A stretch of 64,000 bases of DNA from Agriotes lineatus (lineage: Eukaryota; Arthropoda; Insecta; Coleoptera; Elateridae). The notes beneath the pieces were generated by a model. That model worked only from the letters and a program-made list of their open reading frames with translations. It had not been told where the DNA came from and did not search any database. Position 1 is the first letter of the stretch. The number at the start of each line of letters is the position of its first letter. Where the stretch lies: assembly GCA_940337035.1 (NCBI GenBank), contig OW679197.1:40864466-40928465 (forward strand), read 5' to 3'. Shown piece by piece: positions 54,410-64,000 of the stretch. A program made the translations under genes and the position numbers.

Positions 54410-56370
54410 GTGAATATTTATTTGATATTTAAATTTAATTTCAACGTTGTTGAATTTTCAAAGATTCATATATGTATACCTAAAAATTTATAACTATAAA
54501 CCTTTTAGCATTGAGTATTTAAAGTGTTGACACTTTTCATTGAAATTTTTGCTTTTCGAAAGCGAAAACGTCAAGAATATTAAATTAGGAATAGGGCCAA
54601 ATTGCTCACTTTACACCCTATCTTTCAGGGTGTAATGTGTCACTTTACTGTCAAAGGACCATTAAGTACTTTAGGGCCCGCTAAGCAACATTACGGTCTT
54701 GTTTGCCAGTTTTACAGGTAATGACATCGCAAGTTGCCAAAATTAATAAAAATTATAATAAATCTAGTTTTAAATGTGAATATGCCGGTCTGTACATAAA
54801 TTCTATATGCCGTAGACATAAAGCAAATTTAGGCAACTGATCTGCTGCAATTAATCTAAACAAGCTAGAATAAGATATCATATTCGCCGGGCTTTGTTAT
54901 ATCACTATAACATTTAGGCAAATAATCATTTGCCTAAACTTGCTTACGCCTACGACAGATGCACCTAGTGCGTAACTCCTCTTTATGTCCCTCTTATGTC
55001 GCGAGCCATAAACGCCTACTACTACAAAGAAGCACAGGAATTTTCAAAGATTTTATTTCGTTAAGTTTTATTGAAGTGTTCCCACTGAATCACCCTTAAA
55101 CGAGGGGTTGGTACAGTCCTAGCTAGCTCAGACTCTCGAGAGAAAAAATTGTGTGAATAAGGACTAGGCACCAATCATTAGGTTTTTAAAGTAGTCTTTA
55201 TGAAGCAACAAGATTTTGTGTGCCTGTCGTTAAACACAACATAACCAAATCTAGCTATAAATCTTACAGCACCTACCTTTAGAATTACGGGATTTACACC
55301 AATATAACAAAAGGTACAAGTTGAAGGGGGTTGTAACAAAATAACACAGTGCAACAGCAATAGGGGTATTCAATTTATCCCACCAGTTAACAAGAACAAA
55401 ATAAATTATTTACAAAGGCAAGACTAAATTAGTTCAGCTACAATTATAAGGCAAAACCTATTGCATAAAAACATAAATTGAAACATTAATAAATGGAATC
55501 AAACCATCAATAATATTGAGTTCAAAATATGAGTATTGTAACATAATGACGATGAAATACTAACGCATCAGCGTTTCAAACAAGCTAGTATTTATCGCTT
55601 ACAGTTTGGTAATTGAAGGTCTTCGTAAAACTGTTTATTCTTAGGAAATAGCCCTTTACCGATAAATTAAACAAGCAAGCTGAAAATTAATGCACTTACT
55701 AAACGTAGTTGAAAGCACTATGATTACGATCTTGCCAGTCGTCATGGAATTGTTGAATTGGGGCTCTAAAGCGGATACAGGCGGCCGGTGTAACCTGAGA
55801 AAAGTCAAGTCGTCGCTAAAACTACTCGCATCTGAAACACAAGCCGTAAAATCCGTTTGCTAGGATGAATCTAACAACAGGAGCAGATTTCCAGGAACCC
55901 GCTTGATGTCTGGGAGCCGCTGGCTTGTAGTAAGGGCATGGAAGCAGCCAAATTACCACGAAATTAAAACTCACAAGAAAAAACAAAATGGAAAATTTTA
56001 CCACAGCTGAGAATAGGTGAACGTGCTTGAAGAGACGCCGCTGTGCATACTTTATTTGATACAGAAATGAGGCTTTCAAAGCCTGCTAGTTAAATCTATG
56101 CCAAATCAGCGGAGGTGGCTTCTAAATACATTGTTTCGAGCTTAGTCTCTTTTGACTAAGGCTCGCTATCGAAAGAAAGATCGCACCGAGAAATTCTTCG
56201 CATGTGTCAATCTCGAAGGTCGAGCGTTTCTGGGGCAAAATCTAATTCACGCAACGTCAAGAGCGGGGCGGGCGGGAAAACCATATTCGAAAACGAACTG
56301 CCTCGAGGAACTATTATATTTACTAACGTAACGCAAAATGAAATGAGGCGTTACACCATTATAACTATAA
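54410..56370. other. Intron or flanking DNA; GC-richer patch at 55.7-56.3 kb
   Basis: I looked for ETS-domain strings (LWxFLxxLL, KLSRALRYYY) in the + frames and found none. 55700-56330 is less AT-rich (GCGGCCGG, GAGCGGGGCGGGCGGG) and could be regulatory or an untranslated exon, without proof. Confidence 0.35.
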
Positions 56371-56707
56371 TTTATTATTTATTTATTTATTTATATATAC
56401 AGAGATTCATACAGGTTAAATAACCTAATTACATGAATCACAAATATCCAAAAGACAAACAATATTGTGCGAAAAACAACAAAAGACACAAAGATTACAT
56501 AATACGGTATAACAGAATAACAAACATTTGCAACGGTAGGAAGCACAAGATACACTAGTTCAACAATAATTAAACTAGTTAACAAAATGATTATAAGAAT
56601 AAAATGTGTTGGCAACTGCAGAGGACTTAAAAATAATCAAACCGATTTACAAATTGACAATGACATTTGTATTTTAACCACAAACCAGAATACCAGAATG
56701 ACAATCT

Positions 56708-59611
56708 TTAATCAAAATTATAATAGTTTAAAATTACGCTTACGAATTTTTTATACTTGAATGATAAATCACAATTTGTTAGTAGGCATATTTCATTTAA
56801 GAGTCTAAACATTATTAAAAAGGGAATATTAAATGCAAAATTAACTGATGGAATGTGAAACATGGCTACAGCTCGAGTACTTTTTACAGGCACACGCAGA
56901 TTAAACAAAGATAATAAATAACTTTCATGAAGCAAGTTATTCCACAGCTTGAAACCAAGTTGTAAAAGTGACATATTTCTGCGATTACTTAAACTTTGAA
57001 CTTCGAATTCTTTACGCAAATTCATGGACCTGATTAAATGGTAGTCAGGATAATTGTGATACTTTTTATAATATAGTAAACGTAATAGTCTATTTTGTAC
57101 TCTTTCTATTGCTTTAATTTCTCCTATTTTATGGGGAAACCAGACTGTCGAGGCGTACTCCAATTTAGGTCTCACTAACGTGTAATATAAGATTTTAACA
57201 GTTTTTACATTCTGAAATTCATAAGATTGCCTAATAAGGAATCCCAAAGTCTTATATGCATCAGCAACAATGTTTTGTATGTGCCTCTTGAAAGACAGTG
57301 AGCCGTCATACAATACACCAAGGTCCCTAACGTACTCAGTTCTTTTTAGTTCTTCACCATTGATCTTATATTTGTATAGTATTGGAGCTTTGCTGCGACT
57401 GAACGACATAACTAAACATTTATTGACATTCAGCGGAAGTTTATTTTTAACGCTCCATTCAAGCAGATTATCAATATCCAACTGAAGCTTAATGCAGTCT
57501 TGAACTGATTTGATCTTTAAGAACATTTTTTGATCATCTGCGAACAATAGAGATTTAGAAAATACCAATACATCGGGCAAGTCATTAATAAAAATCAAAA
57601 ATAATAAAGGACCCAAGTTTGAGCCTTGCGGAACTCCCGAATTTGCTGTAAACTTGCCCGAAGTATTGCCATTAAATTTAACAATAAATTTTCGTGAATT
57701 CAAGTACGAAGCAAAAAACGTTAGCATATTGCATGACAGCCCACATTTGGCCAGCTTTCCCAAAAGTACCCCATGGTTGACTTTATCAAAAGCTTTTTTG
57801 AAGTCTGTAAAAATTGTATCTACTTGCTCGCTTCTTTCTAGTGCTTCATAAATCTGGTTAGTGAATACTGACAGATTAGTTACAGTTGATTTTTGAGTCA
57901 TGAAACCGTGTTGAGCACCGGAAATGATCGGTTTAACATGGTTATACAGTTTATTGTAAACAATTTGTTCCAATACTTTAGAAGGAGCTGAAACCAAAGA
58001 AATCGGCCGATAATTACTAACATCGGATTTACAACCGTTTTTATGCAGTGGTATAACTATTGACTCCTTCCACACGTTAGGGAAAGTTCCAGAATTAATA
58101 ATTAAGTTATATATATGAAGTAGCGGTATTTCAAACCACTGTGCACACCCCTTTAAAACATATGGTGGAATGAGATCCGGTCCTGCCGCTTTCTTTGGCT
58201 TCAGCTTCCTGATTGCAAATTTAAAATCATCTCTGGTTATGCTTGGAATATTGAATAAGTCTAAGGGACTGTCGATAGTTAATGAGTTTGTATTATAGTT
58301 GTTTGAGGCACTCACATAGACCGATTGGAAAAACTGACCAAAAACATCTGCTGCCTTGTCATCATCAAGAGAAACACCATTTTCTTTAATATGCACATTA
58401 TCATTGTTACTGGCTTTACGTTTATGTTTGATGTAGGTCCAGAACGTATTGATATTTTCCGAAACAGCTGCTTCAGTTGAATTAATATATTTTCTGTATT
58501 CTGAATCAGTTAATGACTTCAACCTGCTTCTAATCGTTTTATATGTGTTATGGTAATATTCAGATAAATCTTTAATATTTTTATAATAGGTTTTTTGTTT
58601 TTGTAATTCTATCATTTCTTTATTAAACCAGGGTGGGTATTTTGATAGCTTTTTTGAAAACTTAGGAATATTAGAATCGAAAATATCATATATTAAATCA
58701 TAAAAAGATTTAGTAGCCTCATTGACGTCCTTATTTTCTAGAACAGGTTGCCAATTCGTGTCCCTTATTGCTAAAGTCAGATTTAAAAAGTTACATTTTC
58801 TAAAATTGTATAATTTTGTTTGATTCGAATAACGATTAATATTAACTTTTCTAGCATTTACCAAAGATGGTTCTATTTCTATTAGAAGTGGTGGATGGTG
58901 TAAATCTACATTAATTAGAGGCAATACTTCTTTTTTCACGGCCCACTTAAAATTAGAATCTTCTGGAATAATAACAAGATCCAAAGTTTTATTATTAACG
59001 TTTTTAATGTTATTTATTAGTTTAAGTCCGTATAAATTGATAAATAAGCCTAGTTCTTTATGCTTGACGTCTAAAGTTTGTAACTGAGTATTTGGGCCAT
59101 ATATATTTTGCAGGTTGAAGTCACCAACTACACAGATATTTATGTTATTATTAATAATTGCGATCTGCTCAATGAAACTGAAAAAATTAGAGTACACACC
59201 GTGAGCTGAATCTGGTGGAATATACACATTAATTATATACAATATTGTGTTATTTAATTTAATACTAATGCACAGAGCTTCATAATGTGCATCTTCCACC
59301 ATTTTACTTTCTAAAATTTTATATTTTTTCCGTATTGCGGTTAAGACCCCTCCTCCTCTGCTTTTCTTTGTAACATTAATATTCCTATCACATCTATACA
59401 AATTATAAATAGAATTATCCAATACTTCGCCATCTACAATTCCACCAGTTAACCACGTTTCCGTCAAGCATATTATATCATACTCATGATTCCACGATCC
59501 TTTATACAGCTCAGACAGTTTACTCCTAAGTCCTCTACAATTTTGATAGTAAATGCAAATCATTAATTGTTTAACAGTGCATCCAGTACATCTAAGGTAC
59601 CTAAAAAACAA
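56708..59611 (-). CDS. LINE ORF2: endonuclease and reverse transcriptase, intact frame
   Basis: 967 residues if the first ATG is used. The Met at residue 17 (ICIYYQNCRGLR follows) is the likelier start because homologues begin there. Endonuclease (about 17-240): YYQNCRGLRSKL, YDIICLTETWL (catalytic Glu), RGGGVLTAI, ICVVGDFN and DLHHPPLLIE (SDHxxL-like, with Ser replaced). Reverse transcriptase (about 440-730): LKPKKAAGPDLIPPYVLK, VWKESIVIPLHKNG, NYRPISLVSAPSKVLEQIV, TIFTDFKKAFDKVNHGVLL (first Asp), SGVPQGSNLGPLLFLIFIND and LLFADDQKMF (FADD). The C-terminal part has YVRDLGVLYDGSLSFKRHI and LVRPKLEYASTVWFPH. It nicks target DNA and copies its RNA into it. All key blocks are present, so the protein may be functional, though its element lacks a full ORF1. 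Confidence 0.92.
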   Translation of the reverse strand: MFFRYLRCTGCTVKQLMICIYYQNCRGLRSKLSELYKGSWNHEYDIICLTETWLTGGIVDGEVLDNSIYNLYRCDRNINVTKKSRGGGVLTAIRKKYKILESKMVEDAHYEALCISIKLNNTILYIINVYIPPDSAHGVYSNFFSFIEQIAIINNNINICVVGDFNLQNIYGPNTQLQTLDVKHKELGLFINLYGLKLINNIKNVNNKTLDLVIIPEDSNFKWAVKKEVLPLINVDLHHPPLLIEIEPSLVNARKVNINRYSNQTKLYNFRKCNFLNLTLAIRDTNWQPVLENKDVNEATKSFYDLIYDIFDSNIPKFSKKLSKYPPWFNKEMIELQKQKTYYKNIKDLSEYYHNTYKTIRSRLKSLTDSEYRKYINSTEAAVSENINTFWTYIKHKRKASNNDNVHIKENGVSLDDDKAADVFGQFFQSVYVSASNNYNTNSLTIDSPLDLFNIPSITRDDFKFAIRKLKPKKAAGPDLIPPYVLKGCAQWFEIPLLHIYNLIINSGTFPNVWKESIVIPLHKNGCKSDVSNYRPISLVSAPSKVLEQIVYNKLYNHVKPIISGAQHGFMTQKSTVTNLSVFTNQIYEALERSEQVDTIFTDFKKAFDKVNHGVLLGKLAKCGLSCNMLTFFASYLNSRKFIVKFNGNTSGKFTANSGVPQGSNLGPLLFLIFINDLPDVLVFSKSLLFADDQKMFLKIKSVQDCIKLQLDIDNLLEWSVKNKLPLNVNKCLVMSFSRSKAPILYKYKINGEELKRTEYVRDLGVLYDGSLSFKRHIQNIVADAYKTLGFLIRQSYEFQNVKTVKILYYTLVRPKLEYASTVWFPHKIGEIKAIERVQNRLLRLLYYKKYHNYPDYHLIRSMNLRKEFEVQSLSNRRNMSLLQLGFKLWNNLLHESYLLSLFNLRVPVKSTRAVAMFHIPSVNFAFNIPFLIMFRLLNEICLLTNCDLSFKYKKFVSVILNYYNFD

Positions 59612-59890
59612 AGAACAATTAGATCAATTAAATATAAATAAGAGAGAAAAAAAAGTGTTTTTGTTATGGTGAACTAACTTAATCAATTAAAATTATATAT
59701 CCTTTAGTATTATTTGTGTTTCCCGTTGCAAAAGTGCTTCCTTAAAGTACACGCAAAAACAAAAATCAACCAAAGCCAAAACAAATATAATTGTATTTAA
59801 ACGTAAATTTATATTTTAAAAAAGCAAACGCAATGCACTATGTTTATCTAACAAATGACTCGACTGTTGTAATGTGTGTGCTTAACTTAT

Positions 59891-60157
59891 TTATACTGTT
59901 ATTTTATTTAGCTCCTCCATCGATGTAACAATGTGGGTGGTATTTTTGTGTTTAATAAAGATCCTTCCATCAGCCGTCCATACATTTTTATAATTGAAGT
60001 GAGATGTAGCATCTCGCAGTAATTTGGTCCGTGCTTCAGTAAGATTTTCCCGAATAGTAAATCCAGTAGCTTTAAGCAGTTTTTTATTTCTAAACACCAG
60101 ATCACGTACCTTGTAGTTCATAAATTTGACAATAACTGGCCTTCCTTTTATCGACAC
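59891..60157 (-). pseudogene. LINE ORF1 C-terminal fragment
   Basis: Encodes SIKGRPVIVKFMNYKVRDLV, NKKLLKATGFTIRENLTEAR and NVWTADGRIFIKHKNTTHIV, ending EELNKITV-stop. It resembles the C-terminal RNA-binding part of LINE ORF1 proteins (RPxxVxFxxYxxRxxIxxxxxxLKGTxxxIxEDLTxxR...VWTxxGxIxVK). The start codon and N-terminal domain are lost by 5' truncation of the element. It is upstream of ORF2 on the same strand. Confidence 0.8.
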
Positions 60158-60699
60158 TTTTATAATACGGATGAGATGTTTTTATACAGCATTTTTGTCA
60201 ATGTCGTTTAAGTGTTACTACATTCTGATTTTTATCTATAGCCATTTACAATTTTCTTTGAGTGTTGTACTAACAAATTGAAACAATTGCTGGAATTTTA
60301 AAAATAATTAATTGATATCAATTTTATAATTTAAGCGAAACTATAGCATTAAACTTCTGAAGTATGTCATTACTTACCAAAACACAAAATCCTTTAAATA
60401 TTGCCGCTTCCAAACCAATTAGAAGCAATTCCGCAACATTAGCCCCATCTCGCGCCTAAAACTGTAAACCTTCATTTCATTTTCGGTTTTGGAATGCAAC
60501 ATTTTATAAAGGCCCTCGAATATCTGTAGCGTTTATTACATCATCATCATTCTCATCATTTCGCGCTACAGCCTTACGCTGCGTTTATGTTGGAATTACA
60601 TATACAGTAGATATTCCATTGATATCAAACGTCGATCAAAGGCAGATAAATAACTATACATTAAAGTTTCAGCGATTATTAATAGTATCTGTGAAGAAT

Positions 60700-62210
60700 T
60701 CGAAAACCATGGTGTACACAACTAGTCTGATGATCTGCTTCGAAAAGTGAATATACTTGCCAGACACTTCAAACATAAGAACTGGAGCATTGAAAATACA
60801 CAAGCCATAATTATTACTGAAATTCAGCAAATCTTAGAAGCTGGTAACACGGAAAATGGCTTCGAGCATGAAGTAACTATATCAGAAACGGCAGAGGCAA
60901 TTAAGTTCATGAAGAATCTCAAACCTTTAGGATATGATGGAATATTTGGCGAGGCTTTGCAACAACTATGCGAACATGGAATCAAGCTTATGACATACCT
61001 TTGTACCCAAGTCTGGGAAACGGGTATATGGCCAAGAGATTGGTGCACATCAGTACTCATCCCTATCCATGGAAAGGAATCCAGAACTAAGTGTAGCAAT
61101 TACCACATTATTGCAATCCTTTCACATACCATCAACATCTTGCTTAAAAGAAGTCAACGCGGATTAAAGTCTTAGCGCCACTACCAAATACCAAGCAGGG
61201 TTCGCCAAACGAAGGGAAACACGTGAGCACATATTGAATTTAAAGCAAATCAGAGAAAAAATATCGAGAATTCAGATACCAATGATTGCCTGTTTCATCG
61301 ATTATCAAAAAGCTTGTGATTGTGTTAGCTGGCAAAAACTATAGCAGATCCTGCTGGGCATGAGAGCATTGAAACATCTCGCACATCTTATTCAAAAGCA
61401 TTGGTGCGAATAAACTCGGTAGAGTGACCACACTTGACTCCTGAAAGAGGAGTTTTTCAGGAGTGAATACACTCTCACCAGGTCTATTTAATATACACAA
61501 ATGGAGAGTACCTATGTTGTGAATAGGGCTTTAGATGAGTAGACTGAAGGAATTCCAGTTGCCGAAAATAAAATATCTAATTTTAGATAGGTGGACTACA
61601 GCACTCTATTTGCAGCCACATAAGAAGAAATGGTGGAATTATTACGGTGAGCTCAAACAGAAAGTGCTGGTCTCAAAATGAATACACAAAAAACTAGAGT
61701 AATGACAGTTGATTGCGCAAATAAATTTACACCAACAGATGCGCTAAGTCAATATAAAACTGTCAGTGGGTTCTCATACTTAGAATATATGACAAGAGAT
61801 GACGGCAGCTGTGAAACAGAAATTGGCCTAAGGATAAACATGAAGAAGAGCACAAATAAAGTTTGACAAAATGCCACAAAACAGGGACTCGTTCTAACCC
61901 TATTTTTTCATCTTTCTATATGGTGCAGAGACTTGGACTCTGCGTTTATCAGAACGTAAAAAACAGTATGCTTTTAAATGCACGTGAGGTGCATCTCATG
62001 GTCTGAACATCGCACGAACATCTCCATCCTCCAGCAGCTGAAACTAACCACAATACCGCCTTTCATCTGTTTGCAGCGAGTGCAACAGTGTTTTAGACAT
62101 ATCGCAAGACGTCCAGGTGAAAACCTAGAAAACTGATAATAATTGGGAATGTTTCGAAACTCAGAGGTAGAGGGCGTTCTACAACCCGTTGAACTACAGT
62201 GCTTTGATAG
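60700..62210 (+). mobile_element. Decayed endonuclease/reverse transcriptase LINE
   Basis: The + strand, with frameshifts and stops, reads VTISETAEAIKFMKNLKPLG and YDGIFGEALQQLCEHGIKLM, then WPRDWCTSVLIPIHGKESRT. It continues YQAGFAKRRETREHILNLKQ, CFIDYQKACDCVSWQKL (first Asp) and MNTQKTRVMTVDC, then FLYGAETWTLR, WSEHRTNISILQQL and CFRHIARRPGENLEN. The block order fits the second half of an insect LINE. The ADD block is not readable. It is inactive. Confidence 0.75.
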
Positions 62211-62475
62211 AGATAGTGGCGACAATAGGCAGAATTCGCCACAAAATGGCGGCCAATGGCCTACTAACTTTAATAAATTGAACGTTTTTGAATGGTGATG
62301 GTTACACAACGTATAAATAATATGTTGGTGGCACTGTAAGTCTGTGTCAAATTCGAGGTTATCAGGTTAGGTTTTTCGTCAGTTTTGACACAAACTGACG
62401 CAAAATCTAAACTGCTAACCTCGAATTTGACACAATCTGACGCAAAACCTCACCTGCTAATCTCGATTTGGTATA
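62205..62475 (+). repeat. Direct repeat, first copy
   Basis: About 270 bases nearly identical to 63730-64000: GATAGAGATAGTGGCGACAA, GGCCAATGGCCTACTAACTT, AATTGAACGTTTTTGAATGG and the palindromic AACCTCG/CGAGGTT part. Its first half may be the 3' end of the LINE just upstream. Confidence 0.85.
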
Positions 62476-62594
62476 AACAAACAAAAGCATCAACAACTTT
62501 TGCCTCTTAATAACGGCCGATTCGAGCGACCAATAAAAAAGAATAGACTCTATTGTTGCCACTGTCTCATATAAAGTCACTGTACGTTGAACTA

Positions 62595-62960
62595 GTGTAC
62601 ACTTGCTTTCAAAGCTTTCGCGTACACCTATTTTTCACTGTATTAAATCAGGGTTGTAATTAATCAACTCTGACATTTAAACTTTTGAAAAGTTAAATGC
62701 CTCGACTGACAGAGCAAGGCAAAGTTTTGATGCTTTCCAAATTAGAAGAGGGGTGGTCCATAAGAAGGGTTGCTATCATTATGGGCTACATAAAAGCAAG
62801 AATTTGTGTCCTGAGGGACCGATCACAATTTTTTTAACTGCTGTCAAAGTCATCTTTAACCTAATCTCAAAATTACCCGTTCACACAGCTAAAATTTTGC
62901 AAAATCGTTGTTACTTCATCTTGAATGTGTACGCGAAAGTTTTGAAAGCAGGTGTACCTG
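62595..62960 (+). mobile_element. Tc1-like miniature element carrying the transposase DNA-binding start
   Basis: Terminal inverted repeats of about 32 bases (GTACACTTGCTTTCAAAGCT... and, inverted, GTACACCTGCTTTCAAAACT...), with TA at both flanks. The + frame at 62697-62837 reads MPRLTEQGKVLMLSKLEEGW, SIRRVAIIMGYIKARI, the first helix-turn-helix of Tc1-type transposases, then stops. The catalytic part is deleted. Confidence 0.75.
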
Positions 62961-63729
62961 TATAATACTTTAGTAAGTAAGAGTAGAGTAAACAGAGAAA
63001 AATGTTGGATCATTTTTTCATGGCTACCAAGATTTAATGATATATTGAAAAACGAGGTTGGTAAAACTGACACACGAGTTGTTACTTTCATCAAATTCAA
63101 GGTTAGCAGGTTAGGTTTTGTGTCAGTCTGTGTGAAGATTTACACTACCTCGCCCTTGCTCATCAAACGGTCCTCGGTAGTGTAAATCTTACCTACATCA
63201 CAAGTAATATACTATTTCTCAGATGAAAACTATTCCAAATTTATTTGTCAAACTGACAAATTTATTAAAATCGTAACAACGAAGATAAATACGATGATAA
63301 CTAAGGTTATTATGCATTTCGATTGAGTCATACATGATCATGTCGTACATGAATTATATTGTCTCATCGAATATAACACGTGGTATGATCATCGAAGATA
63401 TTAAATTCGTGAAATTGATGCTGGGCATTCTACTCGTCCTTCGGACTGGTGGAATCTCCTACTCAATTTCACTCATAATATCATCAATATCATACCACGA
63501 GTTATATTATAATAGAAAATATCAAGTAATTCAATAAATTTCCATTTTAGATAGGCGATTTATGCATGCAGTTTGTTCACCCATATCTTATTGTACTGAT
63601 TAATATTAAATATCAACTGCAAAAGATAATCAACAGCATTTTAGAATAAATGTTTATCAAGAAATTGGGAATTAAATTTAAAAGTTGCCACAACCTTCGC
63701 GAATAGTGCAGTAGAAATATTTACGGTGC
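62961..63729. other. No gene; scraps of the palindromic repeat
   Basis: At 63093-63130 AAGGTTAGCAGGTTAGGTTT belongs to the palindromic repeat family, and GATTTACACTACCTCG / CGGTAGTGTAAATC at 63138-63190 is an inverted pair. The rest is AT-rich. At 63380-63510 an imperfect palindrome (TGGTATGATCATCG ... AATATCATACCA) occurs. Confidence 0.45.
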
Positions 63730-64000
63730 CTTGATAGAGACAGTGGCGATAATAGGCATAATTTGCCACAAATGCCGGCCAATGGCCTACTAACTTTAAT
63801 AAATTGAACGTTTTTGAATGGTCATGGTTACACAACGTATAAATAATATGTTGGTGGCACTGTAAGTCTATGCCAAATTCGAGGTTATCAGGTTAGGTTT
63901 TTCGTCAGTTTTGACACAAACTGACGCAAAATCTAACCTGCTAACCTCAAATTTGACACAAACTGACGCAAAACCTAACCTGCTAATCTCGGTTTGGTAT
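63730..64000 (+). repeat. Direct repeat, second copy, running to the window edge
   Basis: Matches 62205-62475 almost base for base. It ends in the palindrome CGAGGTTATCAGGTTAGG ... AACCTGCTAACCTC. The true end may lie beyond 64000. Confidence 0.85.

Larger units (their letters stand above)
56371..60165 (-). mobile_element. Nearly complete CR1/Jockey-group LINE, 5'-truncated within ORF1
   Basis: A - strand element made of the C-terminal part of ORF1 (59891-60157), about 280 bases of spacer, an unbroken ORF2 (56708-59611), an untranslated 3' region and a TAAA-type repeat tail (56371-56394 on the + strand as TTTA repeats). The lack of frameshifts contrasts with all other LINEs in this window and suggests recent insertion. 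TTATAA strings at both junctions may be part of a target duplication, but this is weak. Confidence 0.85.

Noticed and set aside
63855..64000. Repeated TTAGG strings, considered as insect telomere repeat
   Set aside because: TTAGG occurs only once per module within a longer palindromic unit, never as a tandem TTAGG run.
54410..64000. Search for the ETS DNA-binding domain exons
   Set aside because: No + strand segment shows the LWxFL, WG-x-x-KN or LSRALRYYY strings. The domain is presumably outside the window, so no exon is claimed.

Overview
This is AT-rich animal nuclear DNA, almost certainly from an insect with a large, transposon-rich genome. A beetle is my guess, but nothing in the window proves it. 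The evidence is spliced exons with GT-AG introns, very long introns, 5'-truncated LINEs with target-site duplications, tRNA-derived SINEs, mariner/Tc1, hAT, Helitron and Penelope-like elements, and no operon-like gene packing.

The only host gene I can support lies on the + strand. It encodes the N-terminal half of an ETS-family transcription factor with a Pointed (PNT/SAM) domain and an AT-hook, most like the ESE (ELF3/ELF5/EHF) class. The first two coding exons are at 23805-23837 and 23894-23984, separated by a 56-base intron. A 29,065-base intron follows. Three further exons lie at 53050-53316, 53376-53459 and 53516-53596, with a possible 15-base microexon at 54395-54409. Reading phase is kept across every junction. 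The ETS DNA-binding domain is not visible and should lie beyond position 64000.

Almost everything else is transposon debris. Upstream (1-23.3 kb): a decayed LINE cut by a Helitron-like element and a SINE; a GC-rich island at 6.3-7.1 kb; a near-perfect 630-base palindrome at 9.6-10.2 kb; a decayed LINE carrying a SINE; a 165-base tandem repeat with an inverted relative 8 kb away; a Penelope endonuclease fragment; a Tc1-like element next to a mariner; and a short hAT-like element.

Inside the giant intron (24-53 kb): a diverged tandem array, several fold-back elements of 0.7-1.5 kb, two Penelope-like elements (one with inverted terminal repeats and a hammerhead-like motif), and a nested complex at 45.3-52.1 kb. 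In that complex, hAT-like ends with an 8-base target duplication enclose a Jockey-type LINE, another LINE tail, a Helitron-like element, and a block bounded by ~200-base inverted repeats. The block contains a broken multi-exon tyrosine recombinase (Crypton-like) gene.

Downstream (54-64 kb): a LINE with an uninterrupted 967-residue endonuclease/reverse transcriptase frame on the - strand, a decayed LINE on the + strand, a Tc1-like miniature element, and a palindromic repeat family that recurs through the window.

All homology calls come from reading motifs by eye; no search was run.
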